Assembly: GCA_950295325.1 (NCBI GenBank)
Contig: OX485807.1
Coordinates: 46,550,796-46,614,795, forward strand
DNA: 64,000 nucleotides
Reading direction: 5' to 3'
DNA from: Polytrichum commune
Lineage: Eukaryota; Streptophyta; Polytrichopsida; Polytrichales; Polytrichaceae
Each line of letters starts with the position of its first letter. Positions within the stretch are counted from its first letter, which is position 1. The notes beneath the pieces were generated by a model. It saw only the letters and a program-made list of their open reading frames with translations. It searched no databases and was not told the origin of the DNA. This document shows, one piece after another, positions 32,418-43,693 of the stretch. Made by a program: the position numbers and the translations under genes.

Positions 32418-35400
32418 CTCCCACTTTGCGAGGTGGCATTGTACTCCAACCCCATTATTTTACTTAACCCCTCATGCCTATCTCTCGCTAAAGCCTTTGT
32501 TAGAATGTCCGCTACCATATATTGCGTTGGACAATATTCTAACCCTACAATTTTGTTTTCAATCTTTTCTCTAATGAAATGGTGTTGCACATCTATATGC
32601 TTCGACCTATCATGGTTGGTTGGGTTCTTAGCTAATGCCATAGAACCTTGGTTGTCGCACATGATGGTCGTGGCCTCCTCTTGTACACAACCTACATCCT
32701 CCATTAATTGCCTTAGCCAAATGGCCTCCCTCGTGCATCGGTTCATGGCCATGTACTCCGCCTCCATTGTTGATTGTGCCACCGTTTGTTGCCGTTTGCT
32801 ATTCCACGAAACGGCTCCGTCTCCGACAAAGAATACGTACCCGGACGTGGACCTACGGTTTTCCACATCGCCGGCCCAATCCGCATCCGAATACCCTTTG
32901 ACGTTAATATGATTGCCTCCGATGCGCAACTTCATATCTAAGGTGCCCTTCAAGTAGCGCATGATCCGTTTGACCGCCATCCAATGCATCGGACCGGGTT
33001 TCGACATATAGCGGCTTACAACGCTTACCGCAAATGCGAGGTCCGGTCTTGTGGCCACCATTGCGTACATCAACGACCCCACCGCCTCTTGGTATGGAAC
33101 GTCCTTCATTTCATGCAAATGCTCTTCGTGCTCGTCATCCGAAAGCTTCGGCAACGATGTCTTGGTGTCGAGCGGGGTTGCGATGGGCTTGCAATCACTC
33201 ATGCCGAATCGCTCCAAAATGGTTTCGATGTAGCTTCGTTGATGCATGGTGATGGTGCGCGACCTCCTATCCCTCTCGAAATGAACGCCGAGGAAGAAAT
33301 GCAACTCGCCGAGGTCGCTCATCTCGAATTCGCGCTCGAGGCTAGCCTTCAACTCGTTGATCATGTCCACGTCGTCCGACAAAATCACGAGGTCGTCCAC
33401 ATATATGATGACAATCACAATGTAGTTGCAAGTTTGCAAAACATACAACGAGTGATCCGCATGGCTCCTCGTAAAGCCTTTGTTCACGAAGAACACGTGA
33501 ATGCATTCGTACCATGCTCGTCCGGATTGCTTCAATCCGTAGAGCGTTTTCCTCAACTTGCATACGAGATGCTCTCGGCCTTTTTGCACGAACCCCTCCG
33601 GTTGCTCCATGTAGATCACCACGTCCAATTCGCCGTTCAAGAATGCGGTCTTCACGTCCATTTGATGTATTTCCAAGCCCATGGCCGCCGCCAATGCGAG
33701 TATGACTCGAATGGTGTTGAATTTGGCCACCGGTGCAAAGGTTTCGCTAAAGTCTACGCCTTCCACTTGCGAGCACCCCTTTGCTACTAACCTTGCTTTG
33801 AAACGAACCACCACGCCTCTCTCATCTTTTTTCGTTTTAAACACCCATTTGCACTTCACGGCCTTGCGGCCCTTCGGCAACGGAGTTAACTCCCACGTGC
33901 CGTTGGCAATGAGAGATTCGAACTCCTCTTGCATAGCCAACTCCCACTCGCTCGCATCACTCGATTCAATGGCCTCTCTCACATTTCTAGGTTCCCCGAT
34001 GGTTGCCATGTTTGCATGCTCTTTGTCTTGGGGCGGCGGAATGTGGTTCTTCCACCATTCCCCGAGCGGTTTGCGTGCCCTATCCGGATACCTAGAATGG
34101 CCCATGGTTTCATTGCTATGTTGCGGTGGTGGAGGTGCTTTGGTTGCGGGTTTCTTACCGTAGTCAAGTTTCGATGCCTCCGCGCTACGAGTGGATTTCG
34201 TGGCCGGAATGTTGGCCTCCGCATCCTCCTCCTCCTCGATGTCGAGCGCCTCCAAAGGATCGTCGCCGTTGGCCTCCGACTCGTCCACGTCCGATTTGGC
34301 GGATATGTCCACCTTGACCGCCGGTGTTTCGCCAACGCTCCCACTTGGACAATCCTCCAAATGCGTTTTGTCCTCGAAAAACATCACGTCCGGACTCTTG
34401 ATGATTTTCTTAGTCTCCAAGCAAATGAGCCGGTACGCCTTCGTGCCTTCGCAATATCCGAGGAACAAACACTTGACGCCCTTGGCGTCCAACTTTGTTC
34501 GCTTTTGATCCGGCACCTTCGCATAAGCCACGCAACCGAACACGCGCATGTGGGAGACGTGCGGCATCCTCCCGCTCCACGCTTCCTCGGGCGTCTTACC
34601 TTCCACGGCCTTCGTGGGACACCGGTTGCGCACGTACACCGCATTGCACACCGCCTCCGCCCAAAATTCGTGGCCGAGGCGTTGGGCATGAATCATGGAC
34701 CGCGCCATCTCCACGATGGTGCGATTGGCCCGTTCGGCCACCCCGTTTTGTTGCGGCGTGTAAGGTGAAGAATTTTGGCGTGCGATGCCATGTTTGCTTA
34801 AAAAATCGTCGAATGCCTTCGAAATGTATTCCCCGCCGTTATCCGTCCTAAGGACCTTCACTAAGTGTTCCGATTGCCTCTCCACCAAGGTTTTCCATTC
34901 TTTGAACCTTGCCAACACCTCGCTCTTGGATTTGAGCACATACACCCAAATCTTGCGCGAAAAATCGTCGATGAAGGTGAAAAAATACCTTGCCCCTCCG
35001 ATGGACGGCGTTTTCATCGGCCCGCACACGTCGGAATGCACGAGCTCCAAGATCTTGGTGGCGCGGGTGCCTCCCTCCGTGGGAAACGGACGCCTCGCTT
35101 GCTTGCCTTGGACGCATCCTTCGCACGCGAACGAATGCACGTCGTTGGGCACCGCTTGCACGTCCATGCCGCTCACCATGGTTTGGAGCGATTTCACGCT
35201 ATTGGCGTTGAGATGCCCCAACCTCTTGTGCCAAAGCTCCAAAGGATGCGAGTTGGCCTCCGAATGCGCCAAAGAACTCGTTTCGGCCTCATGCATCACC
35301 TTCGTGTCCAATTGGTACAAATTGGACTCCAACGACGCCACGGCCAACATCTCGCCGTTGCTCGCCCTCACCACGCATCCCAACGAGTTGAAATGCACTT

Positions 35401-36466
35401 TCAAACCCCGCGATATGAGTTTGCTCACCGAAAGCAAGTTGGAATGCAAGTCGGGCACGTGAAGCACGTCGTGCATTCTAATGCTCCGTGCACGACCCTT
35501 CACACGTGTTTCCACTAGGATGGAGCCTTTGCCTAGGACCTCTACGATGCCATTGTCACCCATAAACACTTTACGGCCCGAAATGGATTCGTACGTGTCG
35601 AAAAATTGCTTATGCGGTGTCATGTGGTTCGAGGCCCCCGAATCAACTATCCATCTAGTGGTGGAGGTTTTAGACGCCCCATCTCTCACAACAAATGCAA
35701 AATCATCGCTCGACCTCGCGACGTTGGCATTCACCTTGCGTTTCAATCGACAATTGCGAGCGAGGTGGCCCAACTTACCACAATTGTAGCACCTCGGGCC
35801 GTCGCCTCGCCTCTCGTTGTTGTCGAACGTGCGAGGTTGGCGGGACAACATGGCCGCATCGTCTCCTTGAGGCTCCTTCTCCTTCCTCTTGGACACCTCG
35901 TGCATGAGACGTGCGGTGATGAAATCCAACGTGAGCTCCTTCATGGGGCGCGTCTCCAACGCCGTGATCAAATGGTCGAATGAAGGCGGTAGGCTATCGA
36001 GCAAGGTCATGACCACATCCTCGTCCTTCATTGGCACCTCCAAGCATGTGAGTTGGTCGGCGAGAGATTTTACCTTGTTGATGTGGTCGAGGATGTCGGC
36101 GCCTTCGTCCATCTTGATGGTGAAAAACTTGCGCCTAATGAACAAGATGTTGGACAAGCTTTTGGTTTCGTGGATGTTGCACAACGTCTTCCACGCTTCC
36201 GCCGGTCCTTTACACCCTTTGATGTGCGCCAACTCCTTGTCCACCAAGCTCGTGGCAATGATGGCGAAGGCTTTCTTGCATCGACGCTCGTACGCCTTCT
36301 TCACCTCGTCGCTCGCCGTGGACGGTGGCGGCAACTCCGAACCCTCCACGATCTCCCAAAGGTCTTTGGTGGACATCACCATCTCCAACTTGAACTTGTA
36401 GAGGTTGAAGTTGTCGCCGCCGAACTTGTCGAGCGTGATGTGGCCATCGCCCTCACTAGAAGCCAT
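32405..36466 (-). CDS. Gag-Pol polyprotein, Ty1/copia type II (element J)
   Basis: 1353 residues, all domains open. It shares with N the variants SEHLVKVL, DQKRTKLD and DVMFFEDK. It diverges from N after about residue 710 (SVGET against SVDET, EALDIEEEE). Near residue 1110 it has PIATPLDTKTSLPKLSDD, a patch otherwise seen only in H. Other private changes: KKDERG (A to E) and KIVGLEYCP (E to G). Start at the ATG of MASSEGDG. Confidence 0.93.
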   Translation of the reverse strand: MASSEGDGHITLDKFGGDNFNLYKFKLEMVMSTKDLWEIVEGSELPPPSTASDEVKKAYERRCKKAFAIIATSLVDKELAHIKGCKGPAEAWKTLCNIHETKSLSNILFIRRKFFTIKMDEGADILDHINKVKSLADQLTCLEVPMKDEDVVMTLLDSLPPSFDHLITALETRPMKELTLDFITARLMHEVSKRKEKEPQGDDAAMLSRQPRTFDNNERRGDGPRCYNCGKLGHLARNCRLKRKVNANVARSSDDFAFVVRDGASKTSTTRWIVDSGASNHMTPHKQFFDTYESISGRKVFMGDNGIVEVLGKGSILVETRVKGRARSIRMHDVLHVPDLHSNLLSVSKLISRGLKVHFNSLGCVVRASNGEMLAVASLESNLYQLDTKVMHEAETSSLAHSEANSHPLELWHKRLGHLNANSVKSLQTMVSGMDVQAVPNDVHSFACEGCVQGKQARRPFPTEGGTRATKILELVHSDVCGPMKTPSIGGARYFFTFIDDFSRKIWVYVLKSKSEVLARFKEWKTLVERQSEHLVKVLRTDNGGEYISKAFDDFLSKHGIARQNSSPYTPQQNGVAERANRTIVEMARSMIHAQRLGHEFWAEAVCNAVYVRNRCPTKAVEGKTPEEAWSGRMPHVSHMRVFGCVAYAKVPDQKRTKLDAKGVKCLFLGYCEGTKAYRLICLETKKIIKSPDVMFFEDKTHLEDCPSGSVGETPAVKVDISAKSDVDESEANGDDPLEALDIEEEEDAEANIPATKSTRSAEASKLDYGKKPATKAPPPPQHSNETMGHSRYPDRARKPLGEWWKNHIPPPQDKEHANMATIGEPRNVREAIESSDASEWELAMQEEFESLIANGTWELTPLPKGRKAVKCKWVFKTKKDERGVVVRFKARLVAKGCSQVEGVDFSETFAPVAKFNTIRVILALAAAMGLEIHQMDVKTAFLNGELDVVIYMEQPEGFVQKGREHLVCKLRKTLYGLKQSGRAWYECIHVFFVNKGFTRSHADHSLYVLQTCNYIVIVIIYVDDLVILSDDVDMINELKASLEREFEMSDLGELHFFLGVHFERDRRSRTITMHQRSYIETILERFGMSDCKPIATPLDTKTSLPKLSDDEHEEHLHEMKDVPYQEAVGSLMYAMVATRPDLAFAVSVVSRYMSKPGPMHWMAVKRIMRYLKGTLDMKLRIGGNHINVKGYSDADWAGDVENRRSTSGYVFFVGDGAVSWNSKRQQTVAQSTMEAEYMAMNRCTREAIWLRQLMEDVGCVQEEATTIMCDNQGSMALAKNPTNHDRSKHIDVQHHFIREKIENKIVGLEYCPTQYMVADILTKALARDRHEGLSKIMGLEYNATSQSGSIAR

Positions 36467-36580
36467 TTTGCAACTCAAATGCAAGCTCCCACTCACTTAA
36501 TGTACCACGAGGGCTAAAAAACCCTCGAAAATTTTAGAATTTGATTTTAAACTTTGGAATTAATTCAAGGTTCTCACACA

Positions 36581-37158
36581 CTCAAGTCAGCACCTTTCCA
36601 CTCCAAAGCTAAGCCAAATAACTATATAACCATCCAAAAGCCAAAACTAAGCCTTTTGGAACTCAAAACACCTCAAAGTTAGTTTTGAATGGATGGATCT
36701 CTCAAGTCAGCACCTTTCCACTCCAAAACTAAGCCAAATAACTACATAACCATCAAAAAACCACAACTAAGCTTTTTGGAACTCAAAACACCTCAAAGTT
36801 AGTCTTGAATGGATGGATCTCTCAAGTGAGCACCTTTCCACTCCAAAACTAAGCCAAATAACTACATAACCATCAAAAAGCCAAAACTAAGCCTTTTGGA
36901 ACTCAAAACACCTCAAAGTTAGTTTTGAATGGATGGATCTCTCAAGTCAGCACCTTTCCACTCCAAAACTAAGCCAAATAACTAGATAACCATCAAAAAG
37001 CCAAAACTAAGCCTTTTGGAACTCAAAACACCTCAAAGTTAGTTTTGAATGGATGGATCTCTTAAGTCAGCACCATTCCACTCCAAAACTAAGCCAAATA
37101 ACTACATAACCATCAAAAAGCCAAAACTAAGCCTTTTGGAACTCAAAACACCTCAAAC
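36581..37158 (-). repeat. 120-bp leader tandem repeats, about 4.8 units (element J)
   Basis: Unit by unit it matches the inverted array of N, including the private variants CTCTTAAGTCAGCACCATTCC and AAGTGAGCACC. Confidence 0.93.
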
Positions 37159-37383
37159 CCTCAAAATGCGAATCGATCTCACATAAACACTCAAGATACA
37201 ATGAACCTCAACCTAAGGTGTCCTCCACGCTGGTCCAAGTGTCCAAGAATGCTCCAAGGCGCTCCAAAAGTGCTCCAAAACTCCAAAATTCCACCAAAAG
37301 CTTGAAACACCTCCAAATCGCCTCCGATCAGATCCGGCTCTCTCCTACCTCTTCCTAAGTTGATCTCTAAGCTCTAAAGCAAA

Positions 37384-37397
37384 GTGGGCCCATAACC
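37384..37397 (-). other. Primer-binding site, element J
   Basis: GGTTATGGGCCCAC on the minus strand next to the 5' LTR. Confidence 0.85.
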
Positions 37398-37589
37398 TAT
37401 TGGGAAATGAGAGGAGAAAGCAAAGAGATCAGCGTAGAATGGTAGAACACAACACACAAGGATTGCATACAATGGAGAGAGTGATTAGCTCCTCCCCTTA
37501 TGCCTTTATTTATATGTATGGGTTAGGACCAGCGTAGACAACCCATATGGGACAATGTCACCGTTGCAACCTAACACTATCTTCCAATA
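37398..37589 (-). repeat. 5' LTR of element J
   Basis: 192 bp, a mosaic LTR: outer half type 2 (GTAGACAACCC), inner half type 1-like (TAGAATGGTAGAACACAACACACAAGG pattern). The same mosaic is found in N. TATA box at 37507-37514. Confidence 0.92.
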
Positions 37590-38446
37590 GCTTTATGCTT
37601 CCAAAGCAAATCATACTTGTGCCGCGGACAGAATGTTGGGAGGTGGGTTTGTCCTACCAAGGCAATTCATGTTCGTGCCGCGGACGGAGTGTGGGAAGGT
37701 GGTTTTGTGCTACCAAGGCAAAACATGTTTGTTTTGCGGACAAACTATTAGAAATTGGTTTTGTGGCACCAAACCAATTTGTCCCGCGGACAAAATGTTT
37801 AAAGTTGGCTTTGCGGACCAAGCCAAGCCAAGTTGCCGAGGACCGAATGTAAGACGATGGCATTGTGGGCAAGGCTAGAAGCCTTAAGCCAAGGCCAAAT
37901 CTTTTGTACCTTGAGGCTCAATGAATGGGAGAAATGTCTCATGTGTTGACAAAGAGGCTACCACTCCTTCTTGAGCCCAAAATTCACAAGGAAGTTGGGG
38001 CTTGCCGATTGATAGAGCGGGCAAGCCCACCAAGGTGCGGTTTGGAAAGGGCGAACGCATGAGACAAAGGAGGCCGCGATGCATGTAACCTTTCAATGTG
38101 GGACATTGGATTTTTGTCAAAATTTCACACCATGTGAAATAGATGAAATGCATGTCATTGTGAAGGCCGCCTACTTTGAAACTCACATGATAGATGTGAG
38201 GTGCAAGCCGGTGAGCTTGCAGTGTATTATGATGTGTCATAATGGCAAAGAATTGAAGTTCAAATTGACAAGGACTCCTATGGTAGGAGGACCCAAGTTG
38301 AATTTGGTCTTAATGGACCAAATGAAAAATAGAAAACATAATGGTCGTGGTTCAATTGGAGCAACTCCAAGGAATGAATGGGGAGGTTAGGAAAGATGGG
38401 CCTCCTCCAAACCACATTGGTGGGATGTTGGTGAGATACAAGGATG
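37590..38446 (+). pseudogene. Displaced Ty3/gypsy fragment (inverted duplicate of 56214-57070)
   Basis: An 857-bp stretch that reads as the reverse complement of 56214-57070 with no difference noticed. Its longest open stretch is about 103 codons (38079-38390, includes LDFCQNFTPCEIDEMHVIV). A degenerate array of cysteine-rich repeats lies at 37600-37860. It lies in the opposite orientation to the other gypsy pieces and is bordered on both sides by copia elements (J and K), so it did not get here as part of a gypsy insertion. The parent is the element at 43.7-64 kb. Confidence 0.85.
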
Positions 38447-38638
38447 TATTGGAAGGTAGTGTTAGGTTGCATCGGTGACATTGTCCCATATGGGTTGTCA
38501 CGGCTGGTCCTAACCTACACATATAAATAAAGGCATAAGGGGAGGAGCTTATCACTCTCTCCATTGTATGCAATCCTTGTGTGTTGTGTTCTACCATTCT
38601 ACGCTGATCTCTTTGCTTTCTCCTCTCATCTCCCAATA
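38447..38638 (+). repeat. 5' LTR of element K
   Basis: 192 bp ending CATCTCCCAATA, a variant shared only with both LTRs of M. Confidence 0.93.
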
Positions 38639-38652
38639 GGTTATGGGCCCAC
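38639..38652 (+). other. Primer-binding site, element K
   Basis: GGTTATGGGCCCAC immediately after the LTR. Confidence 0.85.
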
Positions 38653-38883
38653 TTTGCTTTAGAGCTTAGAGATCAACTTAGGAGGAGGTAGGAGAGAGCC
38701 GGATCTGATCGGAGGCGATTTGGAGGTGTTTCAAGCTTTTGGTGGAGTTTTGGAGTTTTGGAGCACTTTTGGAGCGCCTTGGAGCATTCTTGGACACTTG
38801 GACCAGCGTGGAGGACACCTTAGGTTGAGGTTCATTGTATCTTGAGTGGTTATGTGAGATCGATTCGCATTTTGAGGGTTTGG

Positions 38884-39335
38884 GGTGATTAGAGTTCCAA
38901 AAGGCTTAGTTGTGGCTTTTTGATGGTTATATAGTTATTAAGTTTAGTTTTGGAGTGGAAAGGTGCTGACTTGAGAGATCCATCCATTCAAAACTAACTT
39001 TGAGGTGTTTTGAGTTCCAAAAGGCTTAGTTTTGGCTTTTTGATGGTTATGTAGTTATTAAGCTTAGTTTTGGAGTGGAAAGGTGCTGACTTGAGAGATC
39101 CATCCATTCTATGCTTACTTTGAGGTGTTTTGAGTTCCAAAAGGCTTAGGTGTGGCTTTTTGATGGTTATATAGTTATTAAGCGTAGTTTTGGAGTGGAA
39201 AGGTGCTGACTTGAGAGATCCATCCATTCTATGCTTACTTTGAGGTGTTTTGAGTTCCAAAAGGCTTAGTTGTGGTTTTTTGATGGTTATATAGTTATTA
39301 AGCTTAGTTTTGGAGTGGAAAGGTGCTGACTTGAG
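38884..39335 (+). repeat. 120-bp leader tandem repeats, about 3.75 units (element K)
   Basis: The shortest complete array in the window; it matches that of M, including the private variant AAGCGTAG. Confidence 0.93.
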
Positions 39336-39449
39336 TGTGTGAGAACCTTGAATTAATTCCAAAGTTTTAAATCATTTTCTAAACTTCCTTGAGGGTTTCT
39401 AAGCCCTTGTACTACATTGAGTGAGTGGGAGCTTGCATTCGGTTTGAAA

Positions 39450-42400
39450 ATGGCTTCTAGGGAAAACGATGGACTTATATCGGTTGACAAGTTCGGTGGC
39501 GAGAACTTCAACCTCTATAAATTCAAATTGGAGATGGCCATGTCCACCAAAGATCTTTGGGAGATCGTGGATGGTTCGGAGTTGCCACCGCCTTCTACGG
39601 CGAGCGACGAAGTCAAGAAGGCGTACGAGCGACGATGCAAGAAAGCCTTCGCCATCATTGCCATGAGTTTGGTGGACAAGGAGTTGGCGCACATCAAAGG
39701 ATGCAAGGGACCCGCGGAAGCGTGGAAGACCTTGTGCAACATCCACGAAACCAAAAGCTTGTCCAACATCTTGTTCATAAGGCGCAAGTTCTTCACCATC
39801 AAGATGGACGAGGGCGACGACATCCTCACGCACATCAACAAGGTAAAATCTCTTGCGGACCAACTCACGTGCTTGGAGGTGCCTATGAAAGACGAGGACG
39901 TGGTCATGACCTTGCTCGATAGCCTACCGCCCTCGTTCGAGCATTTGATCACCGCATTGGAGACGCGCCCCATTTCGGAGCTCAAGTTGGACTTCATCAC
40001 CGCACGTCTCATGCACGAGGTGTCCAAGAGGAAGGAGAAGGAGCCTCAAGGCGACGATGCGGCCATGTTGTCCCGCCAACATCGAGCGTTCGACAACAAC
40101 GAGAGGCGCGGCGACGGCCCGAGGTGCTACAATTGTGGTAAGTTGGGCCACATTGCTCGTAATTGTCGAATGAAACGCAAGGCGAACGCAAACATGGCAA
40201 GGGCGAGTGATGATTTTGCATTTGTAGCGAGAGATGGGGCGTCTAAAAGCTCCGCCACTAGATGGATCGTGGATTCGGGGGCCTCGCAACACATGACACC
40301 ACATAAGCATTTTTTCGACACTTACGAACCCGTCACGGGTCGCAAAGTGTTTATGGGTGATAACGGCATGGTAGATGCCGTAGGCAAAGGCTCCATACTA
40401 GTGGAAACACGCGTGAAAGGCCGTGTGCGGAGCATTAGAATGCACGACGTCCTTCATGTGCCGGAAATGCATTCCAACTTGCTTTCGGTGAGCAAGCTCA
40501 TTTCGAGGGGTTTGAAAGTGCATTTCAACTCGTTGGGATGCGTGGTGAGGGCGAGCAACGGCGAGATGTTGGGCGTGGCGTCGTTGGAATCCAATTTGTA
40601 CCAATTGAACACCAACGTGTTGAATGGGGCCGAAACGAGTTCTTTGGCGCATTCCGAGGCCAACTCGCATCCTTTGGAGCTTTGGCACAAGAGGTTGGGG
40701 CATCTCAACGCCAATAGCGTGAAAATGCTCCAAAGCATGGTGAGCGGGATGGACGTGGGAGCGGCGCAAGGCGACGTGCATTCCTTCGCATGCGAAGGAT
40801 GTGTGGAGGGCAAACAAGCGAGGCGACCATTCCCCACGGACGGAGGCACCCGCGCCACCAAGATCTTGGAGCTCGTGCATTCCGACGTGTGCGGGCCGAT
40901 GAAAACGGCGTCCATTGGAGGCGCAAGGTATTTTCTCACCTTCATTGACGATTTCTCACGCAAGATTTGGGTGTACGTGCTCAAGTCCAAGAAGGAGGTG
41001 TTGGCAAGGTTCAAAGAATGTAAAACCTTGGTGGAGAGGCAATCGGAGCACGTAGTGAAGGTTCTTAGGTCGGATAACGGGGGGGAATACATTTCAAAGG
41101 CATTTGATGATTTCTTGAGCAAACATGGCATTGCACGGCAAACCTCCTCACCTTACACGCCGCAACAAAACGGCGTGGCGGAGCGAGCCAACCGCACCAT
41201 TGTGGAGATGGCACGGTCCATGATTCATGCCCAACGCCTTGGCCACGAATTTTGGGCGGAGGCGGTGTGCAATGCGGCGTACGTACGCAACCGGTGTCCG
41301 ACCAAGGCGGTTGAAGGAATGACACCCGAGGAAGCGTGGAGCGGAAGGATGCCGCACGTGTCGCACATGCGGGTGTTCGGATGTGTGGCTTACGCGAAGG
41401 TGCCGGATCAAAGGCGAACGAAGTTGGATGCGAAGGGCGTCAAATGTTTGTTCCTCGGATATTGCGAAGGCACCAAGGCGTATCGGCTCATGTGCTTGGA
41501 GACGAAGAAAATCATCAAGAGTCCGGACGTGGTGTTTTTTGAAGACAAAACGCATTTGGAGGATTGTCCAAGTGGGAGAGTTGATGAAGTACCGACGGTG
41601 AAGGTGGACATATCTCCCAAATCGGAAGTGGAGGAGTTGGAGGCGAGCGGCGACGTTTCGGAGCCGGACGAGGAGGAGCCGAACATTGAGGACGAGTCGG
41701 AGGCCGAAGTACCGGCCGCGAAATCCACTCGTAGCGCGGAGGCATCGAAACTTAACGCCGGTAAGAAAACCGCAACCAAACCACCTCCACCACCGCAAGA
41801 TGGCAATGAGACCATAGGCAATTCTAGGTATCCGGATAGGCCACGCAAACCTCTTGGGGAATGGTGGAAGAACCACATTCCGCAACCCGAAGACGATGAG
41901 CACGCAAACATAGCAATGGTTGGGGAACCTAGAAACTTGAGAGAAGCATTTGAATCGAGTGATGCGAGCGAGTGGGAGTCGGCTATGCAAGAGGAGTACG
42001 AATCTCTCATAGCCAACGCCACGTGGGAGTTGGTTCCATTGCCGAAGGGCCGCAAGGCCGTGAAATGCAAGTGGGTGTTTCGCACGAAGAAGGATGCCAA
42101 CGGTATGGTAGTTCGGTTTAAAGCGAGGTTGGTGGCCAAGGGGTGCTCGCAAGTGGAAGGTGTGGATTTCGGCGAGACTTTCGCACCCGTGGCCAAATTC
42201 AACACCATTAGGGTCATCCTCGCAATGGCGGCGGCCATGGGCTTGGAGATACATCAAATGGACGTCAAGACCGCATTCTTGAACGGCGAATTGCACGTGG
42301 TCATCTACATGGAGCAACCGGAGGGGTTTGTCCAAAAAGGCCGAGAGCACCTCGTATGCAAGTTGGGGAAATCGCTCTACGGATTAAAGCAATCCGGACG

Positions 42401-43514
42401 AGCGTGGTACGAGTGCATTCACATATTCTTTGTGAACAAAGGCTTTACGAGGAGCCATGCGGACCACTCGTTGTACGTGTTACAAACTTGCCACTACATT
42501 GTGATCGTAATCATATATGTAGACGACCTCATCATCTTGGCAAGCAACGTGGACGTGATCAACGAGTTGAAATCTAGCCTCGAGAAGGAGTTCGAGATGA
42601 GCGACCTCGGCGAGTTGCATTTCTTCCTCGGAGTCCATTTCGAGCGGGATAGGAGGACGCGCACCATCACCATGCATCAACGAAGCTACATCGAAACCAT
42701 TTTGGAGCGATTCGGCATGAGTGATTGCAAGCCCATCTCTACCCCGCTCGATACCAAGACCTCATTGGCAAAGCTTTCGGAGGAGGAATACGAGGAGCAT
42801 TCACACGAAATGAAGGACATTCCGTACCAAAGGGCGGTGGGGTCGTTGATGTACGCAATGGTGGCCACAAGACCGGACCTCGCATTCGCGGTAAGCGTGG
42901 TAAGTCGGTTTATGTCGGAACCGGGTCCGATGCATTGGATGGCCGTGAAATGAATTATGCGATACTTGAAAGGCACCATTGATATGAGGTTGCGCATCGG
43001 AGGACAACACATAAACCTTAAAGGTTATTCGGATGCGGATTGGGCCGGCGATGTGGAAAACCGAAGGTCTACCTCCGGATACGTTTTCTTCGTTGGAGAC
43101 GGGGCCGTGACGTGGAATAGCAAACGACAACAAACGGTGGCTCAATCCACAATGGAGGCGGAGTACATGGCCATGAACCGATGCACGAGGGAGGCCATTT
43201 GGCTAAGGCAACTAATGGAGGATGTAGGTTGTGCACAAGAGGAGGCGACAACCATGATGTGCGACAACCAAGGTTCTATGGCATTAGCTAAGAACCCAAC
43301 CAACCATGATAGGTCAAAACATATAGATGTGCAACACCATTTTATTAGAGAGAAAATTGAAAACAATGTTGTAGAGCTAGAATATTGTCCAACGCAATAT
43401 ATGGTAGCGGATATTCTTACAAAGGCTTTAACGAGGGATAGGCATGAGATGTTAAGTGAAATAATGGGGTTGGAGTACAATGCCACCTCGTAAAGTGGGA
43501 GTATTGGAAGGTAG
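39450..43514 (+). pseudogene. Gag-Pol polyprotein with two nonsense codons (element K)
   Basis: Open from ATG 39450 to a TGA at 42951-42953 (CGA in other copies, within AVKRIMRYL), about 1167 codons. The same frame is open again to a TAA at 43491-43493, where other copies have CAA shortly before the end. Gag, protease, integrase and the RT core (YVDDLIILASN) are complete; the first stop removes RNase H. FKEWKTL is changed to FKECKTL in integrase. Confidence 0.93.
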
Positions 43515-43693
43515 TGTTAGGTTGCATCGGTGACATTGTCCCATATGGGTTGTCAAGGCTGGTCCTAACCTACACATATAAATAAAGGCATAAGGGGAGG
43601 AGCTAATCACTCTCTCCATTGTATGCAACCATTGTGTATTGTGTTCTTGCTTCCTACGCTGATCTCTTTGCTTCTTCCTCTCATTTCTCAATA
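43502..43693 (+). repeat. 3' LTR of element K
   Basis: 192 bp, first half type 1 and second half type 2, ending TTTCTCAATA. It differs from the 5' LTR at many sites, so the LTR pair cannot be used to date the insertion. Confidence 0.92.

Larger units (their letters stand above)
32363..37589 (-). mobile_element. Copia-family element J (type II), 3' LTR cut by I
   Basis: 5' LTR 37398-37589, PBS 37384-37397, leader repeats, intact ORF 32405-36466 and a 55-bp stub of the 3' LTR (32363-32417). Its 5' half, from the LTR to about codon 710, looks identical to that of N on the opposite strand, while its 3' half differs. J therefore appears to be a conversion product, N-like in front and another type II copy behind. 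The right flank GCTTT is the complement of the AAAGC beside N. Confidence 0.9.
38447..43693 (+). mobile_element. Copia-family element K (type I), complete layout, two stop codons
   Basis: 5' LTR 38447-38638, PBS 38639-38652, leader, ORF from 39450, 3' LTR 43502-43693. The front (LTR, leader, start of gag to about 39660) looks identical to that of M. The 3' LTR is different: its U5 side is type 2 (AACCATTGTGTATTGTGTTC). Flanks are GGATG on the left and CATCC on the right, inverted rather than direct. Together this marks K as the joint of two elements, not a single clean insertion. Confidence 0.9.
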
